DNA of 64,000 nucleotides from Gordonibacter urolithinfaciens (GTDB taxonomy: Bacteria; Actinomycetota; Coriobacteriia; Coriobacteriales; Eggerthellaceae): NCBI RefSeq assembly GCF_900199375.1, contig NZ_LT900217.1:1550001-1614000 (forward strand), written 5' to 3'. Under the pieces are notes generated by a model that was given only the letters and a program-made list of their open reading frames with translations, was not told the DNA's origin and ran no database searches. Positions within the stretch are counted from its first letter, which is position 1, and every line of letters begins with the position of its first letter. Both the position numbers and the translations under genes were made by a program. Of this stretch, positions 16,970-25,717 are shown piece after piece.

Positions 16970-17443
16970 CTAGGCGTTCTCGGCGAGGCGCTTGCCCTCG
17001 TCCTCGAGGCGCTCGGCCAGGAAGAGGCGGCGGTTGTCGCCGTTCTTCACGCTTTCGAGCAGCATCTCGATGGTCAGGCTGTCCAGGTAGGCGTCGAAGC
17101 TCTCCTCGATAAGCTGATAGGTCTGCTTCACGCCCTGCACCATGGCTCCGTCCTTGCGGGACGAGCGCTTGGCGCGGGTGGAGGCCTTCGCATCTTCCTC
17201 GAGCGCCTTCATGATCTGCAGCACGGTGATATCGGACGGCTCCTTTGCCAGCCGATAGCCGCCGTGCTTGCCCGGCCGCGCCTCGATGAGGCCCGCGTTG
17301 CGCAGCAACTGGGCCAGCTGGATGAGATAATCACGCGGTATGGACATGTCCTGCGCGATGTCTTTGGAGGAGCACGTGGTACCCTGTGCGGCCAGGTACA
17401 GGATGGCGCGCATGCCATAGTCCGTCGATGCCTTGAATTGCAC
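16970..17443 (-). CDS. Rrf2 family transcriptional regulator without a cysteine cluster
   Basis: 157 residues, starting at GTG with TAGGAG 6 nt upstream. The winged-helix N-terminus is typical of Rrf2 (STDYGMRAILYLA; IAQDMSIPRDYLIQLAQLLRNAGLI; GGYRLAK). The only cysteine is near residue 24, so it cannot hold the IscR/NsrR type Fe-S cluster; it probably senses another signal. No adjacent target operon is evident. Confidence 0.88.
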   Translation of the reverse strand: MQFKASTDYGMRAILYLAAQGTTCSSKDIAQDMSIPRDYLIQLAQLLRNAGLIEARPGKHGGYRLAKEPSDITVLQIMKALEEDAKASTRAKRSSRKDGAMVQGVKQTYQLIEESFDAYLDSLTIEMLLESVKNGDNRRLFLAERLEDEGKRLAENA

Positions 17444-17781
17444 GATGTCTCCTAACTCGCCGCTGCTTTCGGTAGGCTAAGATGCCTGCTATAAGCGACT
17501 TTCATATATATACGCTAAATGCTCAAACATGTCCCGAATAACACAAAAGACGCCGTAAAACAGCGTCTTTCAAACATGTACGCTCCGAAGACCAGCAGGG
17601 CGTTCCGGGACGATTCGAGTGTACCGAATGCAGAACGATTATAGCAAGGTCATTGAGCCGATTGCATAGCAAATCGAATGGAAACGGTTACGTCTACGCA
17701 ATCTTGACCTGCAGTTATCGACTATCGTTAACTATCTGGGCCATCGAATGCAGCCGTCCATTACCGGCGTTGCCGCGGTGT
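17444..17781. other. Intergenic region with a short hairpin
   Basis: A lower-GC gap. It contains the hairpin AAAGACGC/GCGTCTTT (17546-17570) with a 9-nt loop, and ACATGT occurs on both sides of it. No coding region or recognised RNA is visible. Confidence 0.45.
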
Positions 17782-17787
17782 TATACT
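17782..17787 (+). promoter_or_regulatory. -10 element of the 5-formyl-THF cyclo-ligase gene, leaderless
   Basis: TATACT lies 6 nt before the ATG at 17794, and no Shine-Dalgarno is present, so the message should begin at the start codon. Confidence 0.5.
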
Positions 17788-17793
17788 GGCGAC

Positions 17794-18498
17794 ATGGACG
17801 AGAAGAAAAACATGCGCGCAGACGTGCTCGGAAGGCGCGACGCACTGGATGCGCAAACGCGAGCGCACAAGTCCGCGACGATTTGCCGCGCGCTTGAACG
17901 ATTGGTTGAGGAAGCCTGCGCGCCGGTCACCGGCACCGGCAGAACATGCCCTCCCGCCGGTGATTCCGCGGAAGCGAACCAGCAGGGACCGACACATGAA
18001 GTTCGGACATATCGGAACTTCGGCCGCCCGCCATGCATTGCCGTGTACGCCGCCATGCGCAGCGAGGTGAACCTGCAAGCGTTCGTTCACGCCGCCTTCG
18101 CACGCGGGTGGGACGTGTGCTTCCCCTGCATGGTGCGCGCGGGGGCGGATGATCGGGGGCCAAGCCGCATGGCATTCTACCGCGTGCCCCGCGAGCGCCT
18201 CGACCAGGCGCGCACGGCATTCCTTGACAGCCCGCTGCGCTGTCTGCCCTGCGCCGCGCTGTCCGACGGAGGCTACGAGGAAGCGGAGCCCGCCGACCTC
18301 GATGCAGTGGCGGTGCCGCTCGTAGCTTTCGACGATGCGGGGAATCGGCTTGGCTACGGCGGCGGCAACTACGACCGCCTGCTCCCCCTTCTCCGGGACG
18401 ACGCGCTGGTCGTGGGCGTGGCCTTCGACGAGCAAAGGGTGCCGGCCGTGCCCTGCGAACCGCACGACCGCCCACTTGCCCGCATCGTCCACGCGTAG
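17794..18498 (+). CDS. 5-formyltetrahydrofolate cyclo-ligase
   Basis: 234 residues. Converts 5-formyl-THF to 5,10-methenyl-THF using ATP. The C-terminal signature GYGGGNYDRLLP (about 187-198) is diagnostic, and the N-terminal basic helix (RADVLGRRDALDAQTR) fits. An insertion of about 35 residues near 48-80 (TGTGRTCPPAGDSAEANQQG and after) separates the first helix from the core. The start is chosen for its position directly after a -10 element; the frame is open 47 codons further upstream. Confidence 0.92.
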   Translation: MDEKKNMRADVLGRRDALDAQTRAHKSATICRALERLVEEACAPVTGTGRTCPPAGDSAEANQQGPTHEVRTYRNFGRPPCIAVYAAMRSEVNLQAFVHAAFARGWDVCFPCMVRAGADDRGPSRMAFYRVPRERLDQARTAFLDSPLRCLPCAALSDGGYEEAEPADLDAVAVPLVAFDDAGNRLGYGGGNYDRLLPLLRDDALVVGVAFDEQRVPAVPCEPHDRPLARIVHA

Positions 18499-18535
18499 AC
18501 GGCGGGGATGCACGAACGGCCGGAATGCCACCCTC

Positions 18536-18575
18536 CTGGTTTTTCGTCATTTCGACCAAACCAGTCGGGGTTTTT
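18536..18575 (+). terminator. Possible terminator of the cyclo-ligase gene
   Basis: CTGGTTT (18536-18542) pairs with AAACCAG (18558-18564), followed by TCGGGG and TTTTT. The geometry is imperfect. Confidence 0.35.
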
Positions 18576-18613
18576 GAAATAACAGGCCGTGCGCCTCTTC
18601 GCGGCGCACGGCC
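18566..18613 (-). terminator. Terminator of nhaC
   Basis: The 11-bp stem GGCCGTGCGCC/GGCGCACGGCC (18585-18613) is followed on the minus strand by TGTTATTTCAAAAA. Confidence 0.7.
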
Positions 18614-18641
18614 CGGCAAAACAAGCAACGGCAGAGGCGCG

Positions 18642-20300
18642 CTAGCCCTTCAAAGCCCCGTACCTGGACTTGTTCAGCACCAGCACGGCCGCCACCATGA
18701 GCACGGCGCCCACGGCGAGCGAGATCCAAGGATTGCCCGTGAACCCGGCAATGAGATAGCCCACCAGGCAGATCACGGCCACCACCGACGCGTACGGCAG
18801 CTGCGTGGCCACGTGGCGCAGGTGGTTGCACTGCGCACCGGCCGACGACAGGATGGTGGTGTCCGATATGGGCGACACGTGGTCGCCGTAGACCGCGCCG
18901 CCCAGCGTGGCACCGATGGCCACCAGGAACAGCGGGTTGTCGGCGGGGAAGACGCCGATCACGATGGGCAGGATGAGCGCGATGGTGCCCCACGACGTGC
19001 CCATGGCGAACCCGATGAACGCGGCCACCACGAAGATCACGGCCGGCAACAGAGCCAGCCCCACGCCGATGCTGTTCAGGAAACCGCTCACGAACTCGCC
19101 CGTACCCAGCAGGTAGCGGCACGTGCCGCCGAGGCTCCACGCCAGCACGAGGATCATGATGGCGCCCACCATGGAGCGCACGCCCTCGGAGATGCCCTCC
19201 ATGTACCCGGAAAGCGTCATGAGCTTGCGCGGCAGGAACATGATAGCGGCCACCACGAGCGAAACGCACACGCCTATGCACAGGCCGAACACCGGATTCT
19301 CGCCCACGGCGGTGGCGAAGTCGACGCCCTTGAAGAACCCGCCCGCGTACAGCATCCCCAAGATGGAGAAGATAATGAGCACCACGATGGGCACGATGAG
19401 GTCGAACACGCGACCCTTCTCGGAGATGGCGATGCCCTTGAACTCCTCCACCGCCGTCTGCGCCGCCTCGTCCAACTCGTCGCGCTCGGCCACCACCGTC
19501 TCCATGTTGAACGGCGGCAGCGTGTCGGCGGCCTCGCGGTCGGAAAGGCCGACGGTCGCCATGGCCTCGAGCGCGCTGTCCTTCGGGGGGATATCCTGCT
19601 TGGCGCCCTCGTCTTGGAACTCGGCCTTGGCCACGCGCATGGGGCCGAAGTCCTTCTTGGTGGCGCACATGAAGAACACGAACACGATGGTGAGCAGCGC
19701 GTAGAAGTTGTACGGGATGGACTGGACGAACGTGGTAAAGCCTCCCTCGCCCAGGTAGCCGCCCACGGCCACGGCCCACGAAGACACAGGCGCGATGATG
19801 CAGATGGGCGCGGCCGTGGAGTCGATGATCCACGCGAGCTTCTCGTGGCTGATCTTGAAGCGGTCGGTCACGGGGCGCATGACCGCGCCCACCGTGAGGC
19901 AGTTGAAGTAGTCGTCCACGAAGATGATGATGCCGAGAACCGCCGTGAGGATCTGCGCCATCTTCGCGTTCTTGATATGCGTGGCCACCCACTCGCCGTA
20001 CGCGCGCGAACCACCCGCGCCGGCAATGACCACTACGAGCGCGCCCAACAGCGCAAGGAACAAGAGCAGCGCCCCGTTGCCGGCTATCTGCTCGGCCATC
20101 ATCTGCGGCACCATGGTGAACGAATCCACCAGCTGCTCGAACCCGGCGCCGTTCAGGCTGAACTGGTAGATAACCATGCCGGTGAACACGCCGATGGCGA
20201 GCGAGGAGTACACCTCCTTCGTGATGAGCGCCAGCGCCAGCGCCAGGATGGGCGGGATGATGGACCACACGCCCGTGCTGATAAGGTCGAAGCCTTCCAT
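18642..20300 (-). CDS. NhaC family Na+/H+ antiporter
   Basis: About 552 residues with roughly 12-13 membrane helices. Family patterns include FVDDYFNCLTVGAVMRPV near 140, DSTAAPICIIAPVSSWA, GTSWGTIALILPI and GDHVSPISDTTILSSAGA. A large hydrophilic loop near 240-300 separates the halves, as in NhaC-like antiporters. Start 20300 is chosen for AAGGGG 7 nt upstream; the frame extends 20 codons further. Role: sodium or pH homeostasis; amine or amino-acid exchange is possible in this family. Confidence 0.92.
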   Translation of the reverse strand: MEGFDLISTGVWSIIPPILALALALITKEVYSSLAIGVFTGMVIYQFSLNGAGFEQLVDSFTMVPQMMAEQIAGNGALLLFLALLGALVVVIAGAGGSRAYGEWVATHIKNAKMAQILTAVLGIIIFVDDYFNCLTVGAVMRPVTDRFKISHEKLAWIIDSTAAPICIIAPVSSWAVAVGGYLGEGGFTTFVQSIPYNFYALLTIVFVFFMCATKKDFGPMRVAKAEFQDEGAKQDIPPKDSALEAMATVGLSDREAADTLPPFNMETVVAERDELDEAAQTAVEEFKGIAISEKGRVFDLIVPIVVLIIFSILGMLYAGGFFKGVDFATAVGENPVFGLCIGVCVSLVVAAIMFLPRKLMTLSGYMEGISEGVRSMVGAIMILVLAWSLGGTCRYLLGTGEFVSGFLNSIGVGLALLPAVIFVVAAFIGFAMGTSWGTIALILPIVIGVFPADNPLFLVAIGATLGGAVYGDHVSPISDTTILSSAGAQCNHLRHVATQLPYASVVAVICLVGYLIAGFTGNPWISLAVGAVLMVAAVLVLNKSRYGALKG

Positions 20301-20483
20301 ATGCGTCCCCTTCAGTCGCATCGGATCCGTCAGCGCCGACGAGTGCGGCGCTTGAGTCATGCGCCCTAGTATACGATACGGAAGCGTCGCGAGCAGCGCG
20401 AATACCGCTTTTGCGCCGGCACGGACAGCGGTTGATCGCGCGCTTGCAGCTTGCGGCCAGGAGGGTGGCCGCAGCTGGAATGC

Positions 20484-21527
20484 TTAGAGCTGGAGCAGCG
20501 CGACGGCGGCGAAGGGAAGCCAGAGCACGAAGATCGCCACGAACGGCCAGCGATGGGCGTTGCTGACGGCCACGAACTCGCGGATGAATGCGGTGGGCCA
20601 GAAGTAGCGCGCGATCTTGCTGCCCACGCCGTCGGCGGCGAGCCCGATCTTGTGCGCGTACTCGGCGGTGCGGAACACGTGGTAATCGCTGGTCACCACG
20701 GCGGCGCGGTACGCGCCCGCGCCCGACCGCGCGTCCATGATGGCCTTGGAGTTGCGCAGGTTCTCCATCGTGGTGGTCGAACGGTCCTCCTCGATGATGG
20801 CGTCGGCAGGCACGCCGCGCTCCTCGACGAGGTACGTGCGCATGGCCTCCGCTTCCGACACGGCCTCGTCGGCGCCTTGGCCGCCCGACGCGATGATGAT
20901 CGCGCGGCGCCCGTCGGCCTCCCAGAGCTCGACGGCCTTGTCGAGGCGCGCGGCCAGCAGCGGCGTGGGCTTCGTTCCCGACAGGCCCGCGCCGTGCACG
21001 ACGATGTAGTCGTAGTCGCGGCGCTTCGGCAGCCGTCGGTACAGCCACGAGTACAGCAGCAGCGCCGCAAACGTGAACGCCACGTACGAGCCCTCCATCA
21101 GCACGAGCAGATACAGCGCCAAAAGCAACGGGGGTGCCTGCACAAGCAGGAGAACCGGCCCGCCTACGCAAGCCGTCACGATACCGAGCGCTAGGAGCCC
21201 CGGCAGCAAATGCGACAAGCTGAGCCCCTCGCGCCTCACCACCACGAACGTGTTCGCCGTTAGAAACACGACAAGCGCCACCGTGCCGAAGGGGATAGCG
21301 GCGAACCCGATGAGCACGAGCCACGGCAGCTCGAACTGGATGGACAAGCCATAGAGCGCGAACAGGCACAACAGCAGGAAGTACAAAGCGTTGCGGAACT
21401 GGCGCGGCTCCTTGCGGTAGTTTTTTATGAACAGGAACCCGAACACCAGCGCGGGAAAGTATATGAGGAGCAGCGTGAAGAACATAGACTGGCTTCCGAC
21501 GGGGTTCGGGAGGATGGGTACGGTCAT
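20484..21527 (-). CDS. DUF218/YdcF-SanA-like membrane protein
   Basis: About 347 residues. Five to six hydrophobic helices at the N-terminus are followed by a DUF218 domain (about 175-310) with YIVVHGAGLSG, IIASGGQGADEAVSEAEAM, EDRSTTTMENLRNSKAIM and VTSDYHVFRTAEYA, then a final helix. Members act in envelope biogenesis; the exact reaction is unclear. The ATG is 5 nt from a TATACT -10, suggesting a leaderless message. The alternative start MFFTLL (21485) has a GGAAG upstream. Confidence 0.88.
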   Translation of the reverse strand: MTVPILPNPVGSQSMFFTLLLIYFPALVFGFLFIKNYRKEPRQFRNALYFLLLCLFALYGLSIQFELPWLVLIGFAAIPFGTVALVVFLTANTFVVVRREGLSLSHLLPGLLALGIVTACVGGPVLLLVQAPPLLLALYLLVLMEGSYVAFTFAALLLYSWLYRRLPKRRDYDYIVVHGAGLSGTKPTPLLAARLDKAVELWEADGRRAIIIASGGQGADEAVSEAEAMRTYLVEERGVPADAIIEEDRSTTTMENLRNSKAIMDARSGAGAYRAAVVTSDYHVFRTAEYAHKIGLAADGVGSKIARYFWPTAFIREFVAVSNAHRWPFVAIFVLWLPFAAVALLQL

Positions 21528-21591
21528 CGGATAGTATAGCGTTCGACGCCCCGCCGTCACCGAATTGTTCCTTTTGGAGCGGCCGGCCGCG

Positions 21592-21607
21592 TGCTTCATG
21601 TGAGGCA
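21592..21607. other. Eroded parS-like sequence
   Basis: TGCTTCATGTGAGGCA matches parS at 12 of 16 positions, and the two halves retain partial symmetry. Confidence 0.3.
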
Positions 21608-21627
21608 CGCGTTAACGCGGCGTGCTG

Positions 21628-21780
21628 AGCAAATGGCGAGCAAATGAGATTCGGGGCGGATTTGGGGCGAAAAGGACCGCAGCGCTCCTGGTCAGAAGCG
21701 CTGCGAGAGGCGAATCGACCTCGGAGCGCTCGGCGAAAGGCATCGAGCGCTCCCAGAAAAGCAAATGGCGAGCAAATGAA
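21628..21780. repeat. 153-bp direct repeat, copy 1 (3' of the AlbA/Schlafen-type gene)
   Basis: It aligns with 23290-23442 at a constant offset of 1662 with three mismatches. Both ends carry the phrase GCAAATGGCGAGCAAATGA. Inside are two hairpins with AGCGCT stems (GCAGCGCT/AGCGCTGC and GGAGCGCT/AGCGCTCC). Confidence 0.9.
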
Positions 21781-21785
21781 CTTTC

Positions 21786-23237
21786 CTAGGCCCAAGAGGG
21801 CTCGTACTTCATGTAGCGAAACGAAGTATCGGGATCGACCGGTTTGATGAGATTTCTATCGATCGCCTCTTTGATGAGACGAGAAATTTGCGAAGCATTC
21901 GACGATTTCAAACCGAAACGATCTCTCAGGCTCTGATTCGTTGCGAAATCACCTTGCGCATAGCAGATGCACGAGTGCCAATAGCAGGCATCCAAACGCT
22001 CTTGCGGACTTAGATCCTTGTAAGCTACAGCCTGTCGCAGCGAAACGCGCATGCTCCTCTCTTCACGAATCTCAATCTTCGGAGCCGGCATGCGAAAATG
22101 CTCGCAAGCGCTGATGATCTTATCCCAGCCGCTCCCCGCTTCCTCGCACATATGGAGCCGGCGCATGAGGGCTGCCAGCTTTTCGTTTCTCGACCTCGGT
22201 GGATCGTTCACGATTCTGTCCACATCGACAAGAGGGCTGCCCGGATTCGTGAACTCGACACGATGGTCGAAAAACTCGATAAGGGGAGCTGCGCCCGTCA
22301 CCGTGAAATCTTGGTGAATAAGGGCGTTGGAAATGAGCTCTCTGACTGCAATAGACGGATACGCTGTCACCGTCGTTCGCAATGCACCTCTGATATCCTC
22401 CTTCGCAGGAACGAGCTCCATTACGTAATCGTATAGAGACTCCATGCTTACTGCGTAGCCTTGATTAAACACCCGTTCTTTCATCAGGTCTATTCGACCA
22501 CGGCCGCTGTACAGCATCACGCGAACGGCTTTACGACGCACCGTCGGGAACAAGTCCAAGGTCTTCGCGAACAGCAACACCCCTAGGTTCGTTATCGACA
22601 GCAAGCCGTTGTCTTGACGAAGGAGCATGCCTTCCTCAAGAAAATAGTGAATGACCGTTTCAATTTGCTCAGGCCGCGTTGTTCCTGTTAACCTGAAATA
22701 AGCGTCCACATCGAGAAGATCGGGCACATCTTTCTCGGCGACATCCTCGATCGCGATTTGATCCTCGAAAACCTCTTGCTGGATTTTCTTCCACAACTCC
22801 GACTCTCGAGTTGAGCCGTGCGTGAGTTTTTGGGTGCAGCTGCCCGTGCGAACATACACGATGTTGTCATATTGCACCGGCTGATGGTAAGCGGGCCATA
22901 TCTTGAGAACAACGACATCGAGCCCTCGATGCTCGTGCTCGATGAATTCAAAATGAGCGTTCGCGCTCAAATGCTGCCGAAGCCACATTTCGAGCTCTTG
23001 GTTGCCCTTCTTGCGAGATTTCGGATTGAAAGAGGTGCCGACGATTTCATGAGTGGCATCATCAATGCCCCAAATCTTGTAGGCTGCCGAAGCGTCATGA
23101 GCGGCTGCCGCGTTAGCAAGAGCGCAAATATCCTTGGCCTCTTTCTCCGGCTCGGTGAAGTCTCTCTTGAATTCCACGTATTCCGTTTCATTGGGAAGTT
23201 TCCGAAGATTCTCAATCAAGGCTCCGATATTCTGCAT
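21786..23237 (-). CDS. AlbA/Schlafen-type putative DNA-binding protein with GHKL-like ATPase domain
   Basis: 483 residues. The N-terminal AlbA_2/Schlafen domain (EYVEFKRDF near 19; YKIWGIDDATHEIVGT) is followed by a helical middle and an ATPase-like segment (AVRELISNALIHQDF; EFFDHRVEFTNPGSP; EEAGSGWDKI) and a C-terminal winged helix. Such proteins are annotated as transcriptional regulators or helicases and are common in defence or mobile DNA. Start 23237 has GGAGC 4 nt upstream. The gene is visibly lower in GC than its neighbours and is bracketed by 153-bp direct repeats, which suggests acquisition by transfer. No partner gene lies with it. Confidence 0.85.
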   Translation of the reverse strand: MQNIGALIENLRKLPNETEYVEFKRDFTEPEKEAKDICALANAAAAHDASAAYKIWGIDDATHEIVGTSFNPKSRKKGNQELEMWLRQHLSANAHFEFIEHEHRGLDVVVLKIWPAYHQPVQYDNIVYVRTGSCTQKLTHGSTRESELWKKIQQEVFEDQIAIEDVAEKDVPDLLDVDAYFRLTGTTRPEQIETVIHYFLEEGMLLRQDNGLLSITNLGVLLFAKTLDLFPTVRRKAVRVMLYSGRGRIDLMKERVFNQGYAVSMESLYDYVMELVPAKEDIRGALRTTVTAYPSIAVRELISNALIHQDFTVTGAAPLIEFFDHRVEFTNPGSPLVDVDRIVNDPPRSRNEKLAALMRRLHMCEEAGSGWDKIISACEHFRMPAPKIEIREERSMRVSLRQAVAYKDLSPQERLDACYWHSCICYAQGDFATNQSLRDRFGLKSSNASQISRLIKEAIDRNLIKPVDPDTSFRYMKYEPSWA

Positions 23238-23289
23238 AGTGCTCCTTCGCTCCATTTTGAACGCTAGCATAGCAACGAAGCAAATGAAA

Positions 23290-23442
23290 AGCAAACGGCG
23301 AGCAAATGAGATTCGGGGCGGATTTGGGGCGAAAAGGACCGCAGCGCTCCTGGTCAGAAGCGCTGCGGGAGGCGAATCGACCTCGGAGCGCTCGGCGCAA
23401 GGCATCGAGCGCTCCCAGAAAAGCAAATGGCGAGCAAATGAA
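23290..23442. repeat. 153-bp direct repeat, copy 2 (5' of the AlbA/Schlafen-type gene)
   Basis: Partner of 21628-21780, about 98% identical by eye, in the same orientation. Recombination between the copies would delete exactly the enclosed gene and leave one copy. Confidence 0.9.
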
Positions 23443-23503
23443 AAAACGCCGACCACTGCCCGCGACGTCCGCGGGCGCTTCCGCTACGTGCCCGCCGAAC
23501 GGA

Positions 23504-23519
23504 TGTTTCTCATGAAGCA
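23504..23519. other. Degenerate parS
   Basis: TGTTTCTCATGAAGCA matches parS at 13 of 16 positions, between the direct repeat and the symporter gene. Confidence 0.45.
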
Positions 23520-23626
23520 TCCATTCGTGCGACAGACGAATGAGACGGCGCGGCCGCGCTCCCAGCCCGAGCATACCCGCACTGGGAGCGTGCCTGCCGT
23601 CCCTCGCGCGGGGCGGCCGCACAGCC

Positions 23627-25165
23627 CTATTCCGCTTCCAGCTCCTGCTCGTACTCGCGGTCGATAGCGCCCTCCACGCGCGGCGGATCCACCTCGAAGT
23701 CCACGCGCTTCGTGAACAGGCTCACCACCGGAACGATGACCAGCGACAGCACCATGGCGATGGCGCCGCAATTGATGGGGCTGGCGATGAACGCCGTGCC
23801 CACGAACCCGGCGATCATGTTCCCCGTGGTCAGGCCCACGCCCACGATGAAGCTGGCCCACACGGCCGGCCGCGAGATGCGCTTGGAGAACAGCCCCCAG
23901 AAAAACGGGCCCAAGAACGAACCGGCCAGCGCGCCCCAGCTGATGGACATGAGCTGCGCGATGAACGTGATGGACGAGTTGTACTGCACGAGCGCCAGCA
24001 CCGCCGAGATCACGATGAACACCACCAACAGCACGCGCATGTACGACAGCTGCTTCTTCTCGCTCATGTTCTTCACAAGGTTGTCCTTGATGAGGTCGAG
24101 CGTGAGCGTGGACGACGACGTGAGCACGAGCGACGACAGCGTGGACATGGATGCGCTCAGCACCAGCACGATCACGATGCCGATGAGCAGGTCGGGCAGC
24201 GTGGACAGCATGGTGGGGATGATGGAATCGTACACCGGCGTGCCGACGGCCGTCATCTCCACCTGCCCGCCGTACAGGCGGCCGAACCCACCTAGGAAGT
24301 AGCTTCCGCCGGCCACGATCATGGCGAACACCGTGGAGATGATGGCGCCCTGCTTGATAGCCGGGCCGCTCTTGATGGCGTAGAACTTCTGCACCATCTG
24401 CGGCAGGCCCCACGTGCCCAGGCTGGTGAGAATGATGACGCCGATGAGGTCAGGCAGGTTCGGCCCGAAGAAGCTCACGAACGGGCCGGCCATCTCGGAC
24501 CCCTCGGCTGGGATGAGTGAGAGCGTGGTGATGGCCTCGGTGAAGCCGCCGTTGTTCACCAGCACGGCCACGATGACCGCCACGATGCCCAGCAGCATGA
24601 CGATGCCCTGGATGAAGTCGTTCATGACGGTGGCCATGTAGCCGCCCAGCACCACGTAGATGCAGGTGATAACGGCCATGCCGATGACGCACCACTCGTA
24701 GGGCAGCCCGAACGCCATGCCGAACAGACGCGACAGGCCGTTGTAGACGCTGGCCGTGTACGGGATGAGGAACACGAAGATGATGGCCGCGGCCGCGATG
24801 CGCAAGCCCTTCGACTGGAAGCGCGCGCCGAAGAACTCGGGCATCGTGGACGCGCCCAGCCGGTGCGTCATCTCGCGTGTGCGCGGGCCGAGCACCCACC
24901 AGGCCAGCAAGCTGCCGAGGATGGCGTTGCCGATGCCGATCCACGTGGCCGCTATGCCGTACTTCCAGCCGAACTGACCGGCGTATCCCACGAAGATGAC
25001 AGCGGAGAAGTAGCTCGTGCCGAACGCGAACGCGGAGAGCCACGGCCCCACGTTGCGGCCGCCCAGAATGAAGCCGTCGACAGTGCCGGTGTGGCGTCGG
25101 CAGTATATGCCCACGCCCACCGCCACGCCCACGAAAATGAGCACCATGCATATCTTTTCGATCAT
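23627..25165 (-). CDS. Sodium:solute symporter (SSS family)
   Basis: 512 residues with about 13 membrane helices. SSS hallmarks are the N-terminal GGRNVGPWLSAFAFGTSYFSA, a helix-4 region with GGYMATVMNDFIQG, LTSLGTWGLPQMVQKFYAIKS and SASMSTLSSLVLTSSSTLTLDL. This supports Na+-coupled uptake of an organic solute such as proline, pantothenate or a carboxylate; the substrate cannot be read from the sequence. The gene is monocistronic and its upstream region holds a parS pair. Confidence 0.92.
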   Translation of the reverse strand: MIEKICMVLIFVGVAVGVGIYCRRHTGTVDGFILGGRNVGPWLSAFAFGTSYFSAVIFVGYAGQFGWKYGIAATWIGIGNAILGSLLAWWVLGPRTREMTHRLGASTMPEFFGARFQSKGLRIAAAAIIFVFLIPYTASVYNGLSRLFGMAFGLPYEWCVIGMAVITCIYVVLGGYMATVMNDFIQGIVMLLGIVAVIVAVLVNNGGFTEAITTLSLIPAEGSEMAGPFVSFFGPNLPDLIGVIILTSLGTWGLPQMVQKFYAIKSGPAIKQGAIISTVFAMIVAGGSYFLGGFGRLYGGQVEMTAVGTPVYDSIIPTMLSTLPDLLIGIVIVLVLSASMSTLSSLVLTSSSTLTLDLIKDNLVKNMSEKKQLSYMRVLLVVFIVISAVLALVQYNSSITFIAQLMSISWGALAGSFLGPFFWGLFSKRISRPAVWASFIVGVGLTTGNMIAGFVGTAFIASPINCGAIAMVLSLVIVPVVSLFTKRVDFEVDPPRVEGAIDREYEQELEAE

Positions 25166-25239
25166 TGGAGTATTCCCATCGTATCGCGCGCTGCCTGGCG
25201 GCAGCGCTTGCTCGAGTAATCCGAGCCCTCTCCCCCGCG

Positions 25240-25255
25240 TGTTTCACGTGAAACA
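25240..25255. other. parS site, perfect
   Basis: An exact TGTTTCACGTGAAACA, 75 bp upstream of the symporter start codon. Confidence 0.9.
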
Positions 25256-25287
25256 CTCGTCTCAATGTCCTGCGATTTAAGAACAAA

Positions 25288-25303
25288 TGTTTCACATGAA
25301 ACG
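25288..25303. other. parS-like site, two mismatches
   Basis: TGTTTCACATGAAACG, 33 bp from the perfect copy at 25240. The tandem spacing suggests a compound ParB-loading site. Confidence 0.65.
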
Positions 25304-25408
25304 TCACGCGAAGAACAGGCCCGCGCGGTGGCGCACATGACTTTGCCGGCTGCGGGGCGCTTCATGCCGGAGTTCGACACGTCGCAGCACCACGGGCAAA
25401 CCCATGTG

Positions 25409-25600
25409 CTAGAGGTATCGATAGGAATAATAGGAGATGGCGCGGTAGGTTCCGTCATCCTGCTGTGCGACCGTGCGCTGCAAGGCAGACGGCGAGAGGC
25501 ATTCGGAAGCACGCGGAGCGAAGGCGCGACACACGGCCGCGACGGCCAGCTCGAAACGCCAGCGCTCGTCAACGACGATATGTCCCTTCGCGGAATGCAT
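25409..25600 (-). CDS. Possible small protein, 63 residues
   Basis: The frame starts MHSAKGHIVVDERW and ends with an aromatic tail SYYSYRYL. A -10 TAAAGT lies 6 nt upstream of the ATG, with CTGACC 17 bp further, matching the leaderless arrangement of tadA and the cyclo-ligase gene. A Met two codons earlier gives 65 residues. There is no family match from memory. The region is otherwise empty, so this may be a real small gene or chance. Confidence 0.35.
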   Translation of the reverse strand: MHSAKGHIVVDERWRFELAVAAVCRAFAPRASECLSPSALQRTVAQQDDGTYRAISYYSYRYL

Positions 25601-25680
25601 GCGCATACTTTATCACAGTGGAGCGCTTCGGTCAGCGAAAAAGTGAGCAGACCGCCTCGTTTCTCCCGCTAGCGAACGTA

Positions 25681-25696
25681 TGTTTCACGTGAAGCA
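25681..25696. other. parS site, one mismatch
   Basis: TGTTTCACGTGAAGCA at the edge of the palindrome-rich tract, about 80 bp upstream of the small leaderless frame. Confidence 0.75.
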
Positions 25697-25717
25697 TACG
25701 GAGCGCACAGGTTGATC

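Noticed and set aside
18547-21795. 1082-codon minus-strand frame spanning nhaC and the DUF218 gene
   Set aside because: Out of frame with both conserved genes, extremely Arg/His/Gly-rich and without motifs; a GC-bias artefact.
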